DNA of 64,000 bases from Lepisosteus oculatus (GCF_040954835.1 NC_090706.1:23755148-23819147), one strand, 5' to 3'. Counted from the stretch's first letter, positions 38,430-49,000 are shown. Numbers and translations: made by a program. The notes: generated by a model from the letters alone, not told the origin.

Positions 38430-40052
38430 ACAAAAATTAAAAAAGTCTCAAAAAGTTGATTGTCCATTATCAATTGTTTTCACAAGTGGATGTTAAGGCT
38501 AATATTCCAAGCCTTAATGAACCTCTTGCTGTAGTCCTTTTCATGTCTTCAAAAAACCAGCCCTGGCTCTGAAACTGTGATAGTTCAGATCTCTGCAGAA
38601 GCACAAAGAAACAGGTTTTTCTTCTTCAGGCCCACAGTCATTTCCAGTGCTTCTTTGCCATGGAGAAACACCCCTGGTTACATCGCACTTTATTCTTCCT
38701 CTAAGGTTCACAAGCATTCTCTCTTGTAGCTCTCTCTTTCTCCACTCTGTGTTGCGCTGGATGAGGGTGTTCCTCATGTTCCACAGTCCTTGTTTTGTGA
38801 GGGACACCAGCAGCCACAGCAGGTACTGCATCCCTTTGTCCAATCCGGTCTGTGCCAGACCCAGCAGGATACACTGGTAGTTTAGCATCGTTCCTCCTCC
38901 TAAGAGTTTCAAGGCATTGTCCATTCTGCCCCACATCGCTGTTGGCAAAGAAGCAGCTCCAGAACAGTGTCCTGAGTCTCCTTGACAGAACAAATGTTGT
39001 GGGTGCAGTGCGGGTTCTTGGAGAGCAAGTGCCTGTAAAGGACCTCTCTGGTCACCAGCCTCTGGTACACAGCCATTGAGCTGAGCATGGTTCACAGCAT
39101 GGTTGTAGGTTCCTGGTCGCGTTTCCGCTTTCAGTTTACTGTTTGACCACTGGATCAGGTGCCTTATCGAAGGTGGAGAACCACAGACTGACAAAGTACT
39201 GGTGCTAATAAGTGATCAGGTCCCATAACGCCCAACAGAGGTTCTAGAAAAAGATGCAGTTAAGTTTCGGGGGAAAATGCGGCATGTTCAGCCCCTCTTC
39301 CTCAACTGCCTCGTACATCCAGTTTCTTGTGTTGTACTTGTACGTGCTCCCCCCCGAAAAACTTGAAGGCCATTTCTAGCAGCACTCGTCTCACCCGGCT
39401 TAAGTTTACTTGGCCGGCAGCTGGTATACCACAGTCAAGTAAACTTAAGCTGGCTGGATGTCTGCGTTCAACACCATCACTTTCCCTGAGAGGGTCAGCG
39501 ACCGTGTTTTCTGCAGACCCAGCTTTGTGTTCACCTTGACAATCCTCTCTGTACAGTATATGGTCTTGTTGTCCTGGCTCTGGGTGGAAACCCTCAGTAT
39601 CTTAAGGGGCTCCTTCTTTCCCCTTGAGACCTTTCTGTGCTATGTTCCTCTCCCTTCAGGTCCGAAGAACTTGACCTCGCTCTTTTGTGCTTTGGTTTTT
39701 AATCTGATGCCCTAAACTACTGTTCCATAACCTGCAGTGCTCTCTGCAACCCCCTGTTTGGGCTCGGGAATAGCGTTGTGTCGTCTGGGTACTGGGATAT
39801 CTTGAGGACTTCCCATGCTCCCAGTATTACCAGGTCTTCAATGATGGTGTCCTGTCTCCCCGCCTCTTCCAATAACTTTGTGGAGAGAACATAGAGAAGA
39901 GGTGAAAGAGGACACCCTTGACTTACTCTTTCCATTGAAGTTGACCCTGCCGTCTACTTCAGTGTACAATGTCTTTATCCAGCTGTTGAAAATTTCTATG
40001 AATCCAAAGCGTTACAGGACTCTGAACAGATAGCTGTGGTTTACACTGTCGA
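38430..40052 (-). pseudogene. L1/Tx1-like LINE, RT C-terminal part and ORF2 tail (degenerate)
   Basis: Minus-strand frames carry non-LTR reverse transcriptase motifs. Residues like QGCPLSPLLYVL lie in the frame 39935-39717 (motif B region) and YPDD, a variant of the YxDD catalytic motif, follows. A FGFIEIFNSWIKTLY-like segment lies upstream near 39980. The frame 39194-38541 is a plausible C-terminal domain with a WRKRELQERM-like run. Stops and shifts break the protein. It is the 3' half of the element whose 5' half lies at 45286-46065; the chromovirus at 40053-45285 separates them. Confidence 0.75.
40048..40052. repeat. Target site duplication, left copy
   Basis: The five bases GTCGA lie directly before the 5' LTR and recur directly after the 3' LTR at 45286-45290. 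A 5-bp duplication is normal for Ty3/gypsy integration. Confidence 0.92.
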
Positions 40053-40560
40053 TGTCACGACCACCAGCCAGCGGAGATCAACACGTAAGCGAGCCAATCA
40101 GCACCAGCAGCGGATTACTACTAACAAGCGCCGCCGCACGAGTTAACACACCTGCAATTGCTCTACCGTGCGGCACGGCGGGTTATTTATACCATTCGTA
40201 CCTGATTCCCGTTGCTCGGTATTGAGTTCTCTACTTGTTGCTCAGCCTAGCGTTCTTACCCCTCTTTTGCCTTCCTGGAATTCTGCCTGCACCTTTTGCC
40301 TTCGGACTTCGGATCTCGTCTCGCCCCTTGGATTGTATGCTATCATTGCCTGTTTTGGATTTGACCCTGTAGCTCTCTTTTCGACTACGATTCTGTCTCA
40401 CGTTTTGGATTGTTCGCCACCAGTGCCTTTACCGGATCTCGACTTACCTTCGCCTTCGGACTACGACTCAGCTCCTGGATTTGCTCGGTACGTTTACTTA
40501 CCTCCCTGCGACTCCTGCATCTGCATCGGATCCTTTTCACCTCTACAGAGCAGCGTTACA
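40053..40560 (+). repeat. 5' LTR of the chromovirus
   Basis: 508 bp, TG...CA ends. U3 has a CCAAT box at 40094-40098 and a TATA-like TATTTATA at 40184-40191. The inferred transcript start is at or near 40214, 30 bp after the start of the TATA box. The downstream part is C/T-rich and contains an open frame from 40168 that merely reads through the LTR. Confidence 0.93.
40184..40223 (+). promoter_or_regulatory. LTR TATA box and inferred RNA 5' end (self-primer)
   Basis: TATTTATA at 40184-40191 is followed 30 bp downstream by GCTCGGTATT at 40214-40223. That ten-mer is the exact reverse complement of the ten bases 40562-40571 next to the LTR. If transcription starts at 40214, the RNA 5' end itself could fold onto the primer-binding site. 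Confidence 0.65.
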
Positions 40561-40561
40561 G

Positions 40562-40571
40562 AATACCGAGC
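40562..40571 (+). promoter_or_regulatory. Primer-binding site, self-priming type
   Basis: AATACCGAGC begins one base after the LTR end. It lacks the TGG expected for a tRNA 3'-CCA primer, yet pairs perfectly with the inferred 5' end of the element's own RNA (40214-40223). Established precedent: Tf1 of fission yeast, and by sequence comparison the sushi group, prime in this way. Confidence 0.65.
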
Positions 40572-40577
40572 CCGATT

Positions 40578-41660
40578 ATGGATCCCGCAGACGCACAGAC
40601 CCTTCGTTCCCTTCTCCCGCAGCAATCCCAAACCATCGCCCAGCTTCAATCTTCTCTCCAACTGCTCACTAACCAAGTCGCCTGGCTTTTTTCTTCCCCT
40701 GTTTCGCCGGCTCCCGCACCGATTCCTACAACGCCTTTTTTACAAACACCTGCTCCAACCACCGCGGTCCCGCCCACCACTCCCTCAACTTTACCATTTG
40801 TACTCCCGGAGAAGTATGACGGCAATTTCAGCTGCAGCCTGAGCGTTTTTCTACTTCTCGACAGAGGATCGGATTCGCACTTTCCTTGCTCACAGGCAAA
40901 GCATTGGATTGGGTTGCAGTATTGCTTGCTAGAGGAGATCAGCTGTTCTCTGACTTTCAGCTTTTTGCTGACCGTCTCCAGGCGTGTTTTTCTCAAAGCA
41001 ACCCGGATTTGACTTGCCTTCGGCTTTCCTCTCTTCGCCAGGGCGACAGACCACTGCAAGATTATGTGGCTGAATTCCAAGCCCTCGCCACGGAGTCTGC
41101 CTGGAACCCGGAAGCTTTGGTTTGCCTCTTCGCTAAGGGTCTCTCGGAGGATCTAAAGGACCACCTGGTGCTCATGTCCTTACCAACCTGGTCTCTAGAG
41201 GCGGCTATCGCTGCGGTAGTTGAATTGGACACTCGCATTCGGCTGCGGAGAGCGGAGAGACACCCAGGAAGCAGACCTGTGCGCCCCATGGGTCCTCCCC
41301 TCGTGGCGCCCACCCTGCCACATGCACCCCTGTCCTTGGAGGAAAAGGAAAGGCGCCGTCAGGAGGGGCTGTGTCTGTACTGCTCTGCGTCAGGTCACCT
41401 GCTCGCTACTTGTCCTTTGAGACCCCCACATCCACCTCGAGCTCCCCCACTGCCTACTGTTAGTGTCAGTAGTGCTGTTTTTTCACAATCCTCTTCAGGG
41501 CCTTTATTCCCAGCTGAGATTTCCTGGATGGACACGCACCTTCCCCTTTCGGTTTTGGTGGACTCAGGGGCAGCTGGGAATTTTATGGATGCCTCTTTTG
41601 CTAAGAAGTGGGATATTCCTCTTGCTCCGCTTTCACCGCCTATCTGCATTCAAACGTTGG
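40578..41660 (+). pseudogene. gag-protease region of the chromovirus, broken by deletion and frameshifts
   Basis: The frame starts at ATG 40578, only 18 bases after the LTR. Its first ~85 residues have a Gln/Leu-rich coil, then a Pro/Thr-rich run and an EKYDGNF motif. Near 40825-40835 the family-typical middle of this segment is missing, and the frame shifts to one that resumes with a PERF-type motif and LLTGKALDW. That second frame runs on through a CCHC knuckle (CLYCSASGHLLATC, near 41375-41415) to a protease DSG (near 41560). A further shift at about 41650-41670 separates it from the polymerase frame. Position and size of the gag loss are judged from family layout. Confidence 0.8.
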
Positions 41661-44600
41661 GTCACCGATCGCTCCTGGACGTATTTCCTGGCAGACCATT
41701 CCCCTATCCCTTACTGTTGGTGCCACTCACGTGGAGGACATTTCACTCCTTCTCCTGGACTCCCCTGCTTACCCTGTGATCCTGGGCCTTCCCTGGCTCA
41801 AAAAGCATGATCCCCACATCTCCTGGGCCAAGAATGAGATCATTGCCTGGAGCCATGCCTGTCGTGACAACTGTTGTCGTCCTCCACTCAAGGTTGCTGC
41901 TTCAGTAAACCTCTTGGAAGAACACTCTATTATTCCCCCCCAATATGCACATTTGAAGCAAGCCTTTGACAAACAGAAAGCTCTATCGCTCCCCCCTCAC
42001 CGCACCTATGACTGTGCAATAGATTTGCTTCCAGGAGCACTCCCACCCAAAGGACGGATCTACCCGCTCACTCAGACAGAGAATGAAGCCCTGCAGGACT
42101 ATATCAAGGAGGCCCTGAATTCTGGTTTTATTCGTCCCTCCTCGTCCCCAGCCTGTGCTGGGTTCTTCTTCATAGGGAAGAAGGACGGCTCCTTGAGGCC
42201 GTGTATTGATTACAGAGGCCTGAACTCCATTACAGTCAAACATCCCTACCCCTTGCCTTTAATCCCAGCCGCTCTGGAGTCCCTACGTGGAGCCTCCATT
42301 TTCTCAAAACTAGATCTACGGGGGGCTTATAATTTAATCAGGATCCGTGAAGGGGATGAGTGGAAGACGGCCTTTATGACCACGCACGGCCACTATGAAT
42401 ATCAGGTGATGCCTTTTGGACTCGCTAATGCCCCGGCAGTCTTCCAATCCTTCATAAATGACATCTTTAGGGACATTATTGGAAAATTTGTCTTGGTATA
42501 CTTGGATGACATCCTCATTTTTTCCACCGACCCTCAGGAACATGTCCATCACGTCCAGGAGGTCTTGTCCAGACTCATCGACAACCAGCTCTACGCCAAG
42601 CTTGAGAAATGCATTTTTCATGCTTCTAAGATTCACTTTCTGGGCTACATTATTTCTCCTCTTGGAGTCGAGATGGACTCAGCCAAGGTGGCAGCTATCA
42701 ATGATTGGCCTGTGCCACGTAATTTGAAGCAAATCCAACGCTTTCTAGGTTTTGCCAACTTCTACAGGCGATTCATCCGGAACTTTAGCTCCGTGGTGGC
42801 GCCCATTACGGCTCTGACCCGCAACCGTCCTAGTCGGGGTAAATGGAATCCGGAGGCTAACCAGGCATTCCTGCGCTTGAAACGTCTCTTCAGCTCCGCT
42901 CCTCTCCTACGGCATCCGGATCCCTCCCGGCCTTTCATTGTTGAAGTTGACGCCTCTGCCCATGGGGTTGGTGCAGTCCTCTCCCAGCGCCTCGAAGAGG
43001 ATCGCCTCCCTCATCCATGTGCTTTCTTTTCCAAGAAGCTCTCTCCTGCTGAGGTTAACTATGATGTGGGCAATCGGGAACTCCTAGCTATCAAGCTGGC
43101 CCTCGAGGAATGGAGACACTGGCTGGAGGGGGCTCAGCACCCCTTTGTCATTATCACGGACCATAAGAATCTGTCCTATATTCAATCTGCCAAGCGCCTC
43201 AACTTGCGTCAGGCCCGTTGGTCACTTTTCTTTTCTCGTTTCAATTTTGTTATCACTTACACTCCTGGCTCCAAGAATGGGAGGGCTGATGCACTCTCTC
43301 GGCTCCATGACCCCCCAGACCTGGACGACGCACCTGAACCAATCATCTCTCCTAACAGAATCGTGGCAGCGATTCATTGCTCCATTGAAGATCAGGTCAG
43401 GCGTGCCCTCAACGGAACTACAGTTCCTCTGTGCTGCCCCCCGGATAAGCTTTTCGTCCCGAACAACTTACGTTCTGCGGTTTTGCAGTGGGGACATGAT
43501 TCCCGGTTTGCCAGCCACCCGGGATGCAGACGCACTCTGGACCTCCTCACCAGGGACTTTTGGTGGCCTTCCATGCGATCTGATGCAGCAGAGTACGTCC
43601 GGGCTTGCCCGGTCTGTGCCAGGAGCAAGACTCCGCGCTCTAGGAAGGCTGGCCTCCTTCACCCCCTTCCAATCCCACACCGCCCTTGGTCCCACATAGC
43701 TGTTGACTTCATTACGGACCTTCCTAACAGTCAGGGTCATACGGTAATCATGGTGGTCTCCGATCGTTTTTCCAAAGCAGCCCATTTTGTCCCCCTCCCA
43801 GCATTGCCCACAGCCCAGGAAATGGCATCTTTGTTTGTACAACAGGTCTTTAGGATACATGGGTTGCCTGATGACGTTGTCTGGGACAGGGGACCTCAAT
43901 TTATTTCGGCCTTTTGGAAGGCTTTCTGTCAAACTCTAGGGACTCATGTATCTTTGACTTCTGGTTATCATCCTGAGGCCAATGGTCAGGTGGAAAGGAC
44001 CAATCAAAGCCTCCTGACCTTTTTGAGAGCCTTCACCTCCAGCTCACAGGATGATTGGTCATCACTACTTCCCTGGGCAGAATATGCCCACAATTCTCTT
44101 ACCTCCTCCTCCACAGGTCTCTCTCCCTTCCTTTGTTCTTTAGGTTATCAGCCCACTCTCATCCCTGTCACACCTCCACTCACGGCAGTGCCGTCCGTGC
44201 AACAATATATTGCCAAACTGCGAAGGACCTGGAAAATGGCGAGGACAGCTCTTATTAAGTCAACCCAGCGCCACGCCAAATTCGCCAACCGACACCGCAG
44301 ACCAGCCCCTCGTTTTCGCAAAGGACAGTTTGTTTGGTTATCTACACGGAACCTACCTATACATCAGCCTTCCAAAAAGCTTGGGCCTAGATATATTGGT
44401 CCCTTCCGGATTCGTTCCCGGATCACCCCGGTTACCTTCCGCCTTGCTCTCCCCCCTACCCTCAGAATCCACCCCTCATTTCATGCCTCCCTCCTGAAAC
44501 TTGTTTACCGCTCGCCCCTTGCGGCTCCCCAACATTGCCCGCCACCTCCTCGTCGCATTCAGGGGCGCCCGGCTTATACGGTCCACAAGATCATTGACTC

Positions 44601-44871
44601 CAGATGGAACCGCGGTACCCTTCAGTATTTAGTCGACTGGGAGGGTTTTGGTGCCGAGGAGAGATCTTGGGTTCCAGAGAAGGATATTTTGGACCCTACA
44701 CTAATCAGTGACTTTCACAGGGACTATCCCAATCGGCCGTCTCGGGCGTCGGGAGCCGCCCGTGAAGGGGGGGGTACTGTCACGACCACCAGCCAGGTGA
44801 GATCAACACGTAAGCGAGCCAATCAGCACCAGCAGCGGATTACTACTAACAAGCGCCGCCGCACGAGTTAA
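41608..44871 (+). CDS. Chromovirus pol frame: protease end, RT, RNase H, integrase, chromodomain
   Basis: Open frame of 1,087 residues, uninterrupted; the ATG at its start is only the first in the frame, not a proven initiator. Reverse transcriptase has YLDD at about residues 298-301. RNase H has EVDAS and an ADALSR end. Integrase has an H-H-C-C zinc domain (from about 628), then catalytic Asp at about 699 and 759 and Glu at about 796. A GPF/Y-like module follows, then a chromodomain at about 988-1040 with Tyr, Trp and Phe cage positions. The frame runs through the polypurine tract and stops 94 bp inside the 3' LTR, giving a basic Arg/Lys-rich tail. Protein of an endogenous mobile element, not a host gene. 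Confidence 0.93.
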   Translation: MGYSSCSAFTAYLHSNVGSPIAPGRISWQTIPLSLTVGATHVEDISLLLLDSPAYPVILGLPWLKKHDPHISWAKNEIIAWSHACRDNCCRPPLKVAASVNLLEEHSIIPPQYAHLKQAFDKQKALSLPPHRTYDCAIDLLPGALPPKGRIYPLTQTENEALQDYIKEALNSGFIRPSSSPACAGFFFIGKKDGSLRPCIDYRGLNSITVKHPYPLPLIPAALESLRGASIFSKLDLRGAYNLIRIREGDEWKTAFMTTHGHYEYQVMPFGLANAPAVFQSFINDIFRDIIGKFVLVYLDDILIFSTDPQEHVHHVQEVLSRLIDNQLYAKLEKCIFHASKIHFLGYIISPLGVEMDSAKVAAINDWPVPRNLKQIQRFLGFANFYRRFIRNFSSVVAPITALTRNRPSRGKWNPEANQAFLRLKRLFSSAPLLRHPDPSRPFIVEVDASAHGVGAVLSQRLEEDRLPHPCAFFSKKLSPAEVNYDVGNRELLAIKLALEEWRHWLEGAQHPFVIITDHKNLSYIQSAKRLNLRQARWSLFFSRFNFVITYTPGSKNGRADALSRLHDPPDLDDAPEPIISPNRIVAAIHCSIEDQVRRALNGTTVPLCCPPDKLFVPNNLRSAVLQWGHDSRFASHPGCRRTLDLLTRDFWWPSMRSDAAEYVRACPVCARSKTPRSRKAGLLHPLPIPHRPWSHIAVDFITDLPNSQGHTVIMVVSDRFSKAAHFVPLPALPTAQEMASLFVQQVFRIHGLPDDVVWDRGPQFISAFWKAFCQTLGTHVSLTSGYHPEANGQVERTNQSLLTFLRAFTSSSQDDWSSLLPWAEYAHNSLTSSSTGLSPFLCSLGYQPTLIPVTPPLTAVPSVQQYIAKLRRTWKMARTALIKSTQRHAKFANRHRRPAPRFRKGQFVWLSTRNLPIHQPSKKLGPRYIGPFRIRSRITPVTFRLALPPTLRIHPSFHASLLKLVYRSPLAAPQHCPPPPRRIQGRPAYTVHKIIDSRWNRGTLQYLVDWEGFGAEERSWVPEKDILDPTLISDFHRDYPNRPSRASGAAREGGGTVTTTSQVRSTRKRANQHQQRITTNKRRRTS
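44763..44777 (+). promoter_or_regulatory. Polypurine tract
   Basis: GAAGGGGGGGG (44764-44774) lies just before the 3' LTR, with three bases (TAC) between. This is the expected primer for plus-strand DNA synthesis. The bases between tract and LTR are presumably removed when integrase trims the DNA end. Confidence 0.8.
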
Positions 44872-45285
44872 CACACCTGCAATTGCTCTACCGTGCGGCA
44901 CGGCGGGTTATTTATACCATTCGTACCTGATTCCCGTTGCTCGGTATTGAGTTCTCTACTTGTTGCTCAGCCTAGCGTTCTTACCCCTCTTTTGCCTTCC
45001 TGGAATTCTGCCTGCACCTTTTGCCTTCGGACTTCGGATCTCGTCTCGCCCCTTGGATTGTATGCTATCATTGCCTGTTTTGGATTTGACCCTGTAGCTC
45101 TCTTTTCGACTACGATTCTGTCTCACGTTTTGGATTGTTCGCCACCAGTGCCTTTACCGGATCTCGACTTACCTTCGCCTTCGGACTACGACTCAGCTCC
45201 TGGATTTGCTCGGTACGTTTACTTACCTCCCTGCGACTCCTGCATCTGCATCGGATCCTTTTCACCTCTACAGAGCAGCGTTACA
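44778..45285 (+). repeat. 3' LTR of the chromovirus
   Basis: 508 bp and, by direct reading, identical to the 5' LTR except at 44797-44798 (GT here, CG at 40072-40073). The first 94 bp also encode the end of the pol frame, so those two substitutions fall in one codon of the polyprotein tail. Confidence 0.93.
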
Positions 45286-45290
45286 GTCGA
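45286..45290. repeat. Target site duplication, right copy
   Basis: GTCGA immediately after the 3' LTR, matching 40048-40052. Confidence 0.92.
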
Positions 45291-46065
45291 AGCCTTTTTC
45301 CTGGTCAAGGCTCACTCATCATAGGCATGTTTTGGCCCTCGGCCTCCAGTGAGTTGGAGGTTCCAGCAGATGGATCGCCTCAACCAAATGCCGGCATGTT
45401 GGCATTAGCCACCACCACACTAGTGGTGTAACCACACCAGCACATTCCACACTAGTGACACAGCTGCAGACTCCAGGGAGCAGGTCACGTGCACAAAGAT
45501 GTAATCCAGGTGACTGCACACTCTCTTAGAATTTCTCCAAGCTGTCATTTGGGCAGCACCGCTGAAAGCTGTCTGCCAGGGAAAATTGCTTGAGCAAGTA
45601 AATTGCTTTGCCCAATTCTCTCGGTTGGGGTTGAAATCACTGCTGCCTGTGCCACCTGGCTGTTTGTCATGCAGTAGCTGACCAGGTCTACAAACATTTC
45701 CCACATTCTGAGGACTCAGTTGGAGCATAGACGTTAATCGCTCTTAACTTTTGCCCTCTCCCATCGATGTCCACAACCAGGATCCGGCCCTGCACTATAG
45801 AGAAGGTGGTGATCAGTTTCATATGCCAATGTCTCAGGAGGATTCCAACTCCAGAAGATTGTACTCCTCCTACACTCCAGCATGGCTCTCTGCAGTCTTT
45901 CAAGAATGTAAACTTGTCGCTTTCATCCCCCAGGTGGACTTCCTGTAAGAAACATATTGAGAATGGCAGGGAGGACAAGTAGTGAAAAACTGCCTTTCTT
46001 TTCACTTGGTCTCTTAGCCCTCTGCCATTAGTAGACATGAATGCAAATTTCACTGGCATGATGGA
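45286..46065 (-). pseudogene. L1/Tx1-like LINE, endonuclease part (5' half, degenerate)
   Basis: The minus-strand frame from 46059 begins MPVKFAFMSTNGRGL and has the FLQEVHL segment, then GVGILLR and a VVDIDGRGQKLRAINVYAP segment. These are the conserved layout of apurinic-type endonucleases at the start of LINE ORF2 (N for metal binding, E in QE, N and Y in the NVYAP strand). A second frame continues to about 45420. The region then passes to the reverse transcriptase core at the LTR junction, closer than in an intact element, so an internal deletion is likely. It is the 5' half of the LINE split by the chromovirus. Confidence 0.7.
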
Positions 46066-46069
46066 TTTT

Positions 46070-49000
46070 TAAGTTTAGCCAGGTCTGCTTATACCTTATC
46101 TGGACAGGAGTTATACATTAAACACTTGGTCTTGCCTTAAATGTAACTCCTGTCATTTGGAGACAGGAGTGGGGGGACACCGGGCTCTCTCCTGGTCATG
46201 GTGGGGAGTAGAAAAGAAGATCCCTGGCCAGGCTTGTTCCTTCCTCCATTTCACTCTCATAGGGTGTCCTGCAGTCCTCCTTTTCTGTGTAAAGCAGATT
46301 TGTGGCCACTTTTTTGGGAAGACTATTCTCCCCTAATCTCCTCCTGCAGAATCTCAAACCTATACTCCTTCAGGGAGTGTAAACCCCGAATAAAGCTCCA
46401 CAAGCGAAACGTTGTATTTTGTTTTTTCTCTTTTCACCATGGAATAAACCTGTTCCTTTGCAGCCTACGCAACTACCCACCTGAACTACTACAGTATATT
46501 TACACAGAAGTAATATATACAATGTGTTTATATTTTGTTTCCATCTGCTTTCCCTGATTCACCTCTCTCTCTAGTTCCTGCTCCTCTCCCTATCTTCTTT
46601 ACATCTGAGGAGGACTTCACTGCCAAGTCACTCTGTATTTTACATTTAGGTTTTATCAGCATGAAATAAACCCTTTTTCATCTGCAGCCCACACACTGAC
46701 AAAGCTTCCTGCTAATACATTGTATGTAATACTGATCTGTGAATGGCAACTTCTTTGATAAATTTGTCTGAAATTTGGGCTCTTCAAAAAGGGTAGTTAT
46801 TTTCAGGTTTGATTAAGACTTACTGTATAAAACAGCACAGGAATACCGTGCTTGGTCATGAGCAAGAGCAAGGGAATATGAAAAGAAGAAATAAAAGAAA
46901 TATGTTTTATTATAATATTGAGTGCAAAAGGCAAGGTGCAAGAAAAAAAGGCAAGAGTGGTTAACATCTCAGGCTGAGCTCAAATGTCATACTTTGGTAT
47001 GGTATTCAATGTGTTCTTTGACTCCAGGGGCATAATGTATGGCTCCTTCTTTTTAAAGGAACCTGACTCAGTTTGATGGCAATACATTCTCTGTCCTTTC
47101 TCATTTCTCTTTCACATTTGTTCTTAAAACAGTAGCAAATGGCTCAAAGATCTGCAATACACGAAAATCTATATTACCAGAGGGAGGCAGCTCAGAGTGA
47201 CAAGCAAAAGTGGTAAGAAATTCCCTGTGTTCTCTGTTGCAGATTGATTCAATCATCAATTTTACAGCAGGTTCAAGTTACTTACTCTCAAGAGATCAAA
47301 CAATAGACACCTAATCTGTGCTCTGCTTCTCAATAAGTATGGTAGAAAAAAAGCACCAAAGCTGGAGCTGGCCAGGTGAGTACATGAGTTATAAAGTGGT
47401 TTGCCTCTAAAGCTTGAAAAGGTTAATGGCTATAAGCAAAAAGGAAAGAAACCAGACTGAATAGCAGTTAAAACACAACTGACATAGGAAAAAGTGCTGT
47501 AGGTCTTTAATAATGTTTAAGGACTTTAAACACTTCACAGTAATGTCCTACTTAAACAAAATATAACACACTAGTCTACAAAACAGACATATCAACTCAA
47601 GTATTCTTTTTACAACAATGTTCAATTGAAAATTTTCCCCAAGTCTTGCCTACAGTCAAAATGATTTGCTTGGTATTATTTACTGCAAATCAAGCATATA
47701 TATATTACAAAGCATGCAGGATTTAGAACCCATTCTATCAAAATGCGATGAATGGAGGTTATCAGGTCTGGATCCAAATGAAGGTCGAGTTTAATGGAAC
47801 TCACCAAGCATAATACTAAAGAGCAATGTTTTTACACATGTGAAAACATGTAATGCATGAAAAGGCTGTTCATCAAAGTTGTAGAACACATCCTCGAAGT
47901 CCAAAGTCATCCATTAGTCCAATGAACATTTTTCTGAGAACTGGAGAGTTGCATCTGAGGACTGGAAGCAGAAGGTTTGAATAAAGAGGACCTGTGACAC
48001 ATTCTAGGGTGATGTTCACAGATCTTAATCATCCACCTGAAATTATATATTTGTTAGACCCATTTGGACTTCTCACAGTTGGAAGAATACTTAATAAACA
48101 AAACCTTCTACAAATCTTTTCCCCATCTTTTGTGAGCTGTAAACCTCCCTTGAAAGGATCTAGCCCATTGAAACTAACACATTTTTCATACAGTTATACC
48201 AAGTCACCTGAAAACACTCCTAACAAGCAAGCTGCCTACTTCAATGGTAGGTGCACGGGCCATCAGGAATAGTAGCCAGCTGGCTTTAAAAATTCCAGAA
48301 TGTGTAGTGTTAGATCATTCCAGTCTAGAAGGCTCTGAAGAAATCTGTTTTTTACACAAGGTGTAGCAGTTTGCATACTTCCAGTAGCATCATACACTGC
48401 CTATTGCCAACCACAAGAGGTCAGTAGATAAATACAAACATGTGCACCAACACAGTATCTCTTCTGCATTGCCAGGCAGCCAGTGCTGTTCCATCCTATA
48501 TCTGTTGCTTTTTTTTTGTCAGCCAGCCTGCCTCCCAAAATGCTCAAAGTCAAAACCATCAAAACAGACATGCTGTCATGGTCACAGCCACCCACCCACG
48601 CAACAACTTGTTTCGGCTTTAAGTGATGCCTGCTGTCTTGGCAGAACAAACCAGGAGAAACACATAGTGAAATCCCCAGAAGAGCTTCATGCAGTGTTTG
48701 GGAAGGCTTTCTGTTTCAGCAGGCGCACGAGCAATACCACCCTGTGGCATTAAATCCCTGCCGCACTTGTGACAAGCAGATTATACAAAAATACAAAAAG
48801 CCTCTCATTGATGGCTGTAGTAATTCAAGGAAACTGCCTATATTGATCTTTGCATTTGCAGTAATAGTTATTAGCTGCAGATAAGATTTGTAGGGCAGAG
48901 CAAGTCAATTACCGTTCATAGAATAAGAGGAAGATACTTACGGGATTAAGGATGTTGCTTTGTGCTACAATGAAATGTGGTGTATGCCTTTCAAAACAGA

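Larger units (their letters stand above)
40053..45285 (+). mobile_element. Ty3/gypsy chromovirus (chromodomain LTR retrotransposon), nearly full length
   Basis: A 5.23-kb element with two 508-bp LTRs that start TGTCACGACC and end GCGTTACA, flanked by GTCGA. The internal region has gag with a CCHC knuckle, an aspartic protease, RT, RNase H, integrase and a C-terminal chromodomain, in the order typical of chromoviruses. Two reading-frame breaks (near 40825-40835 and 41650-41670) and missing gag sequence make this copy defective as it stands. The LTRs differ at only two adjacent bases (40072-40073 versus 44797-44798), so the insertion is recent. It lies intergenic, inside an older LINE. Confidence 0.95.

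Noticed and set aside
40168..40842. 224-residue plus-strand open frame, partly repeated at 44893-45324
   Set aside because: Both are read-through of the C/T-rich LTR. The repeat arises because the LTRs are duplicated, and the frame matches no protein family.
40578..44871. Host-domesticated retroviral gene
   Set aside because: Intact LTRs, target duplication and frame breaks show an ordinary recent retrotransposon copy.
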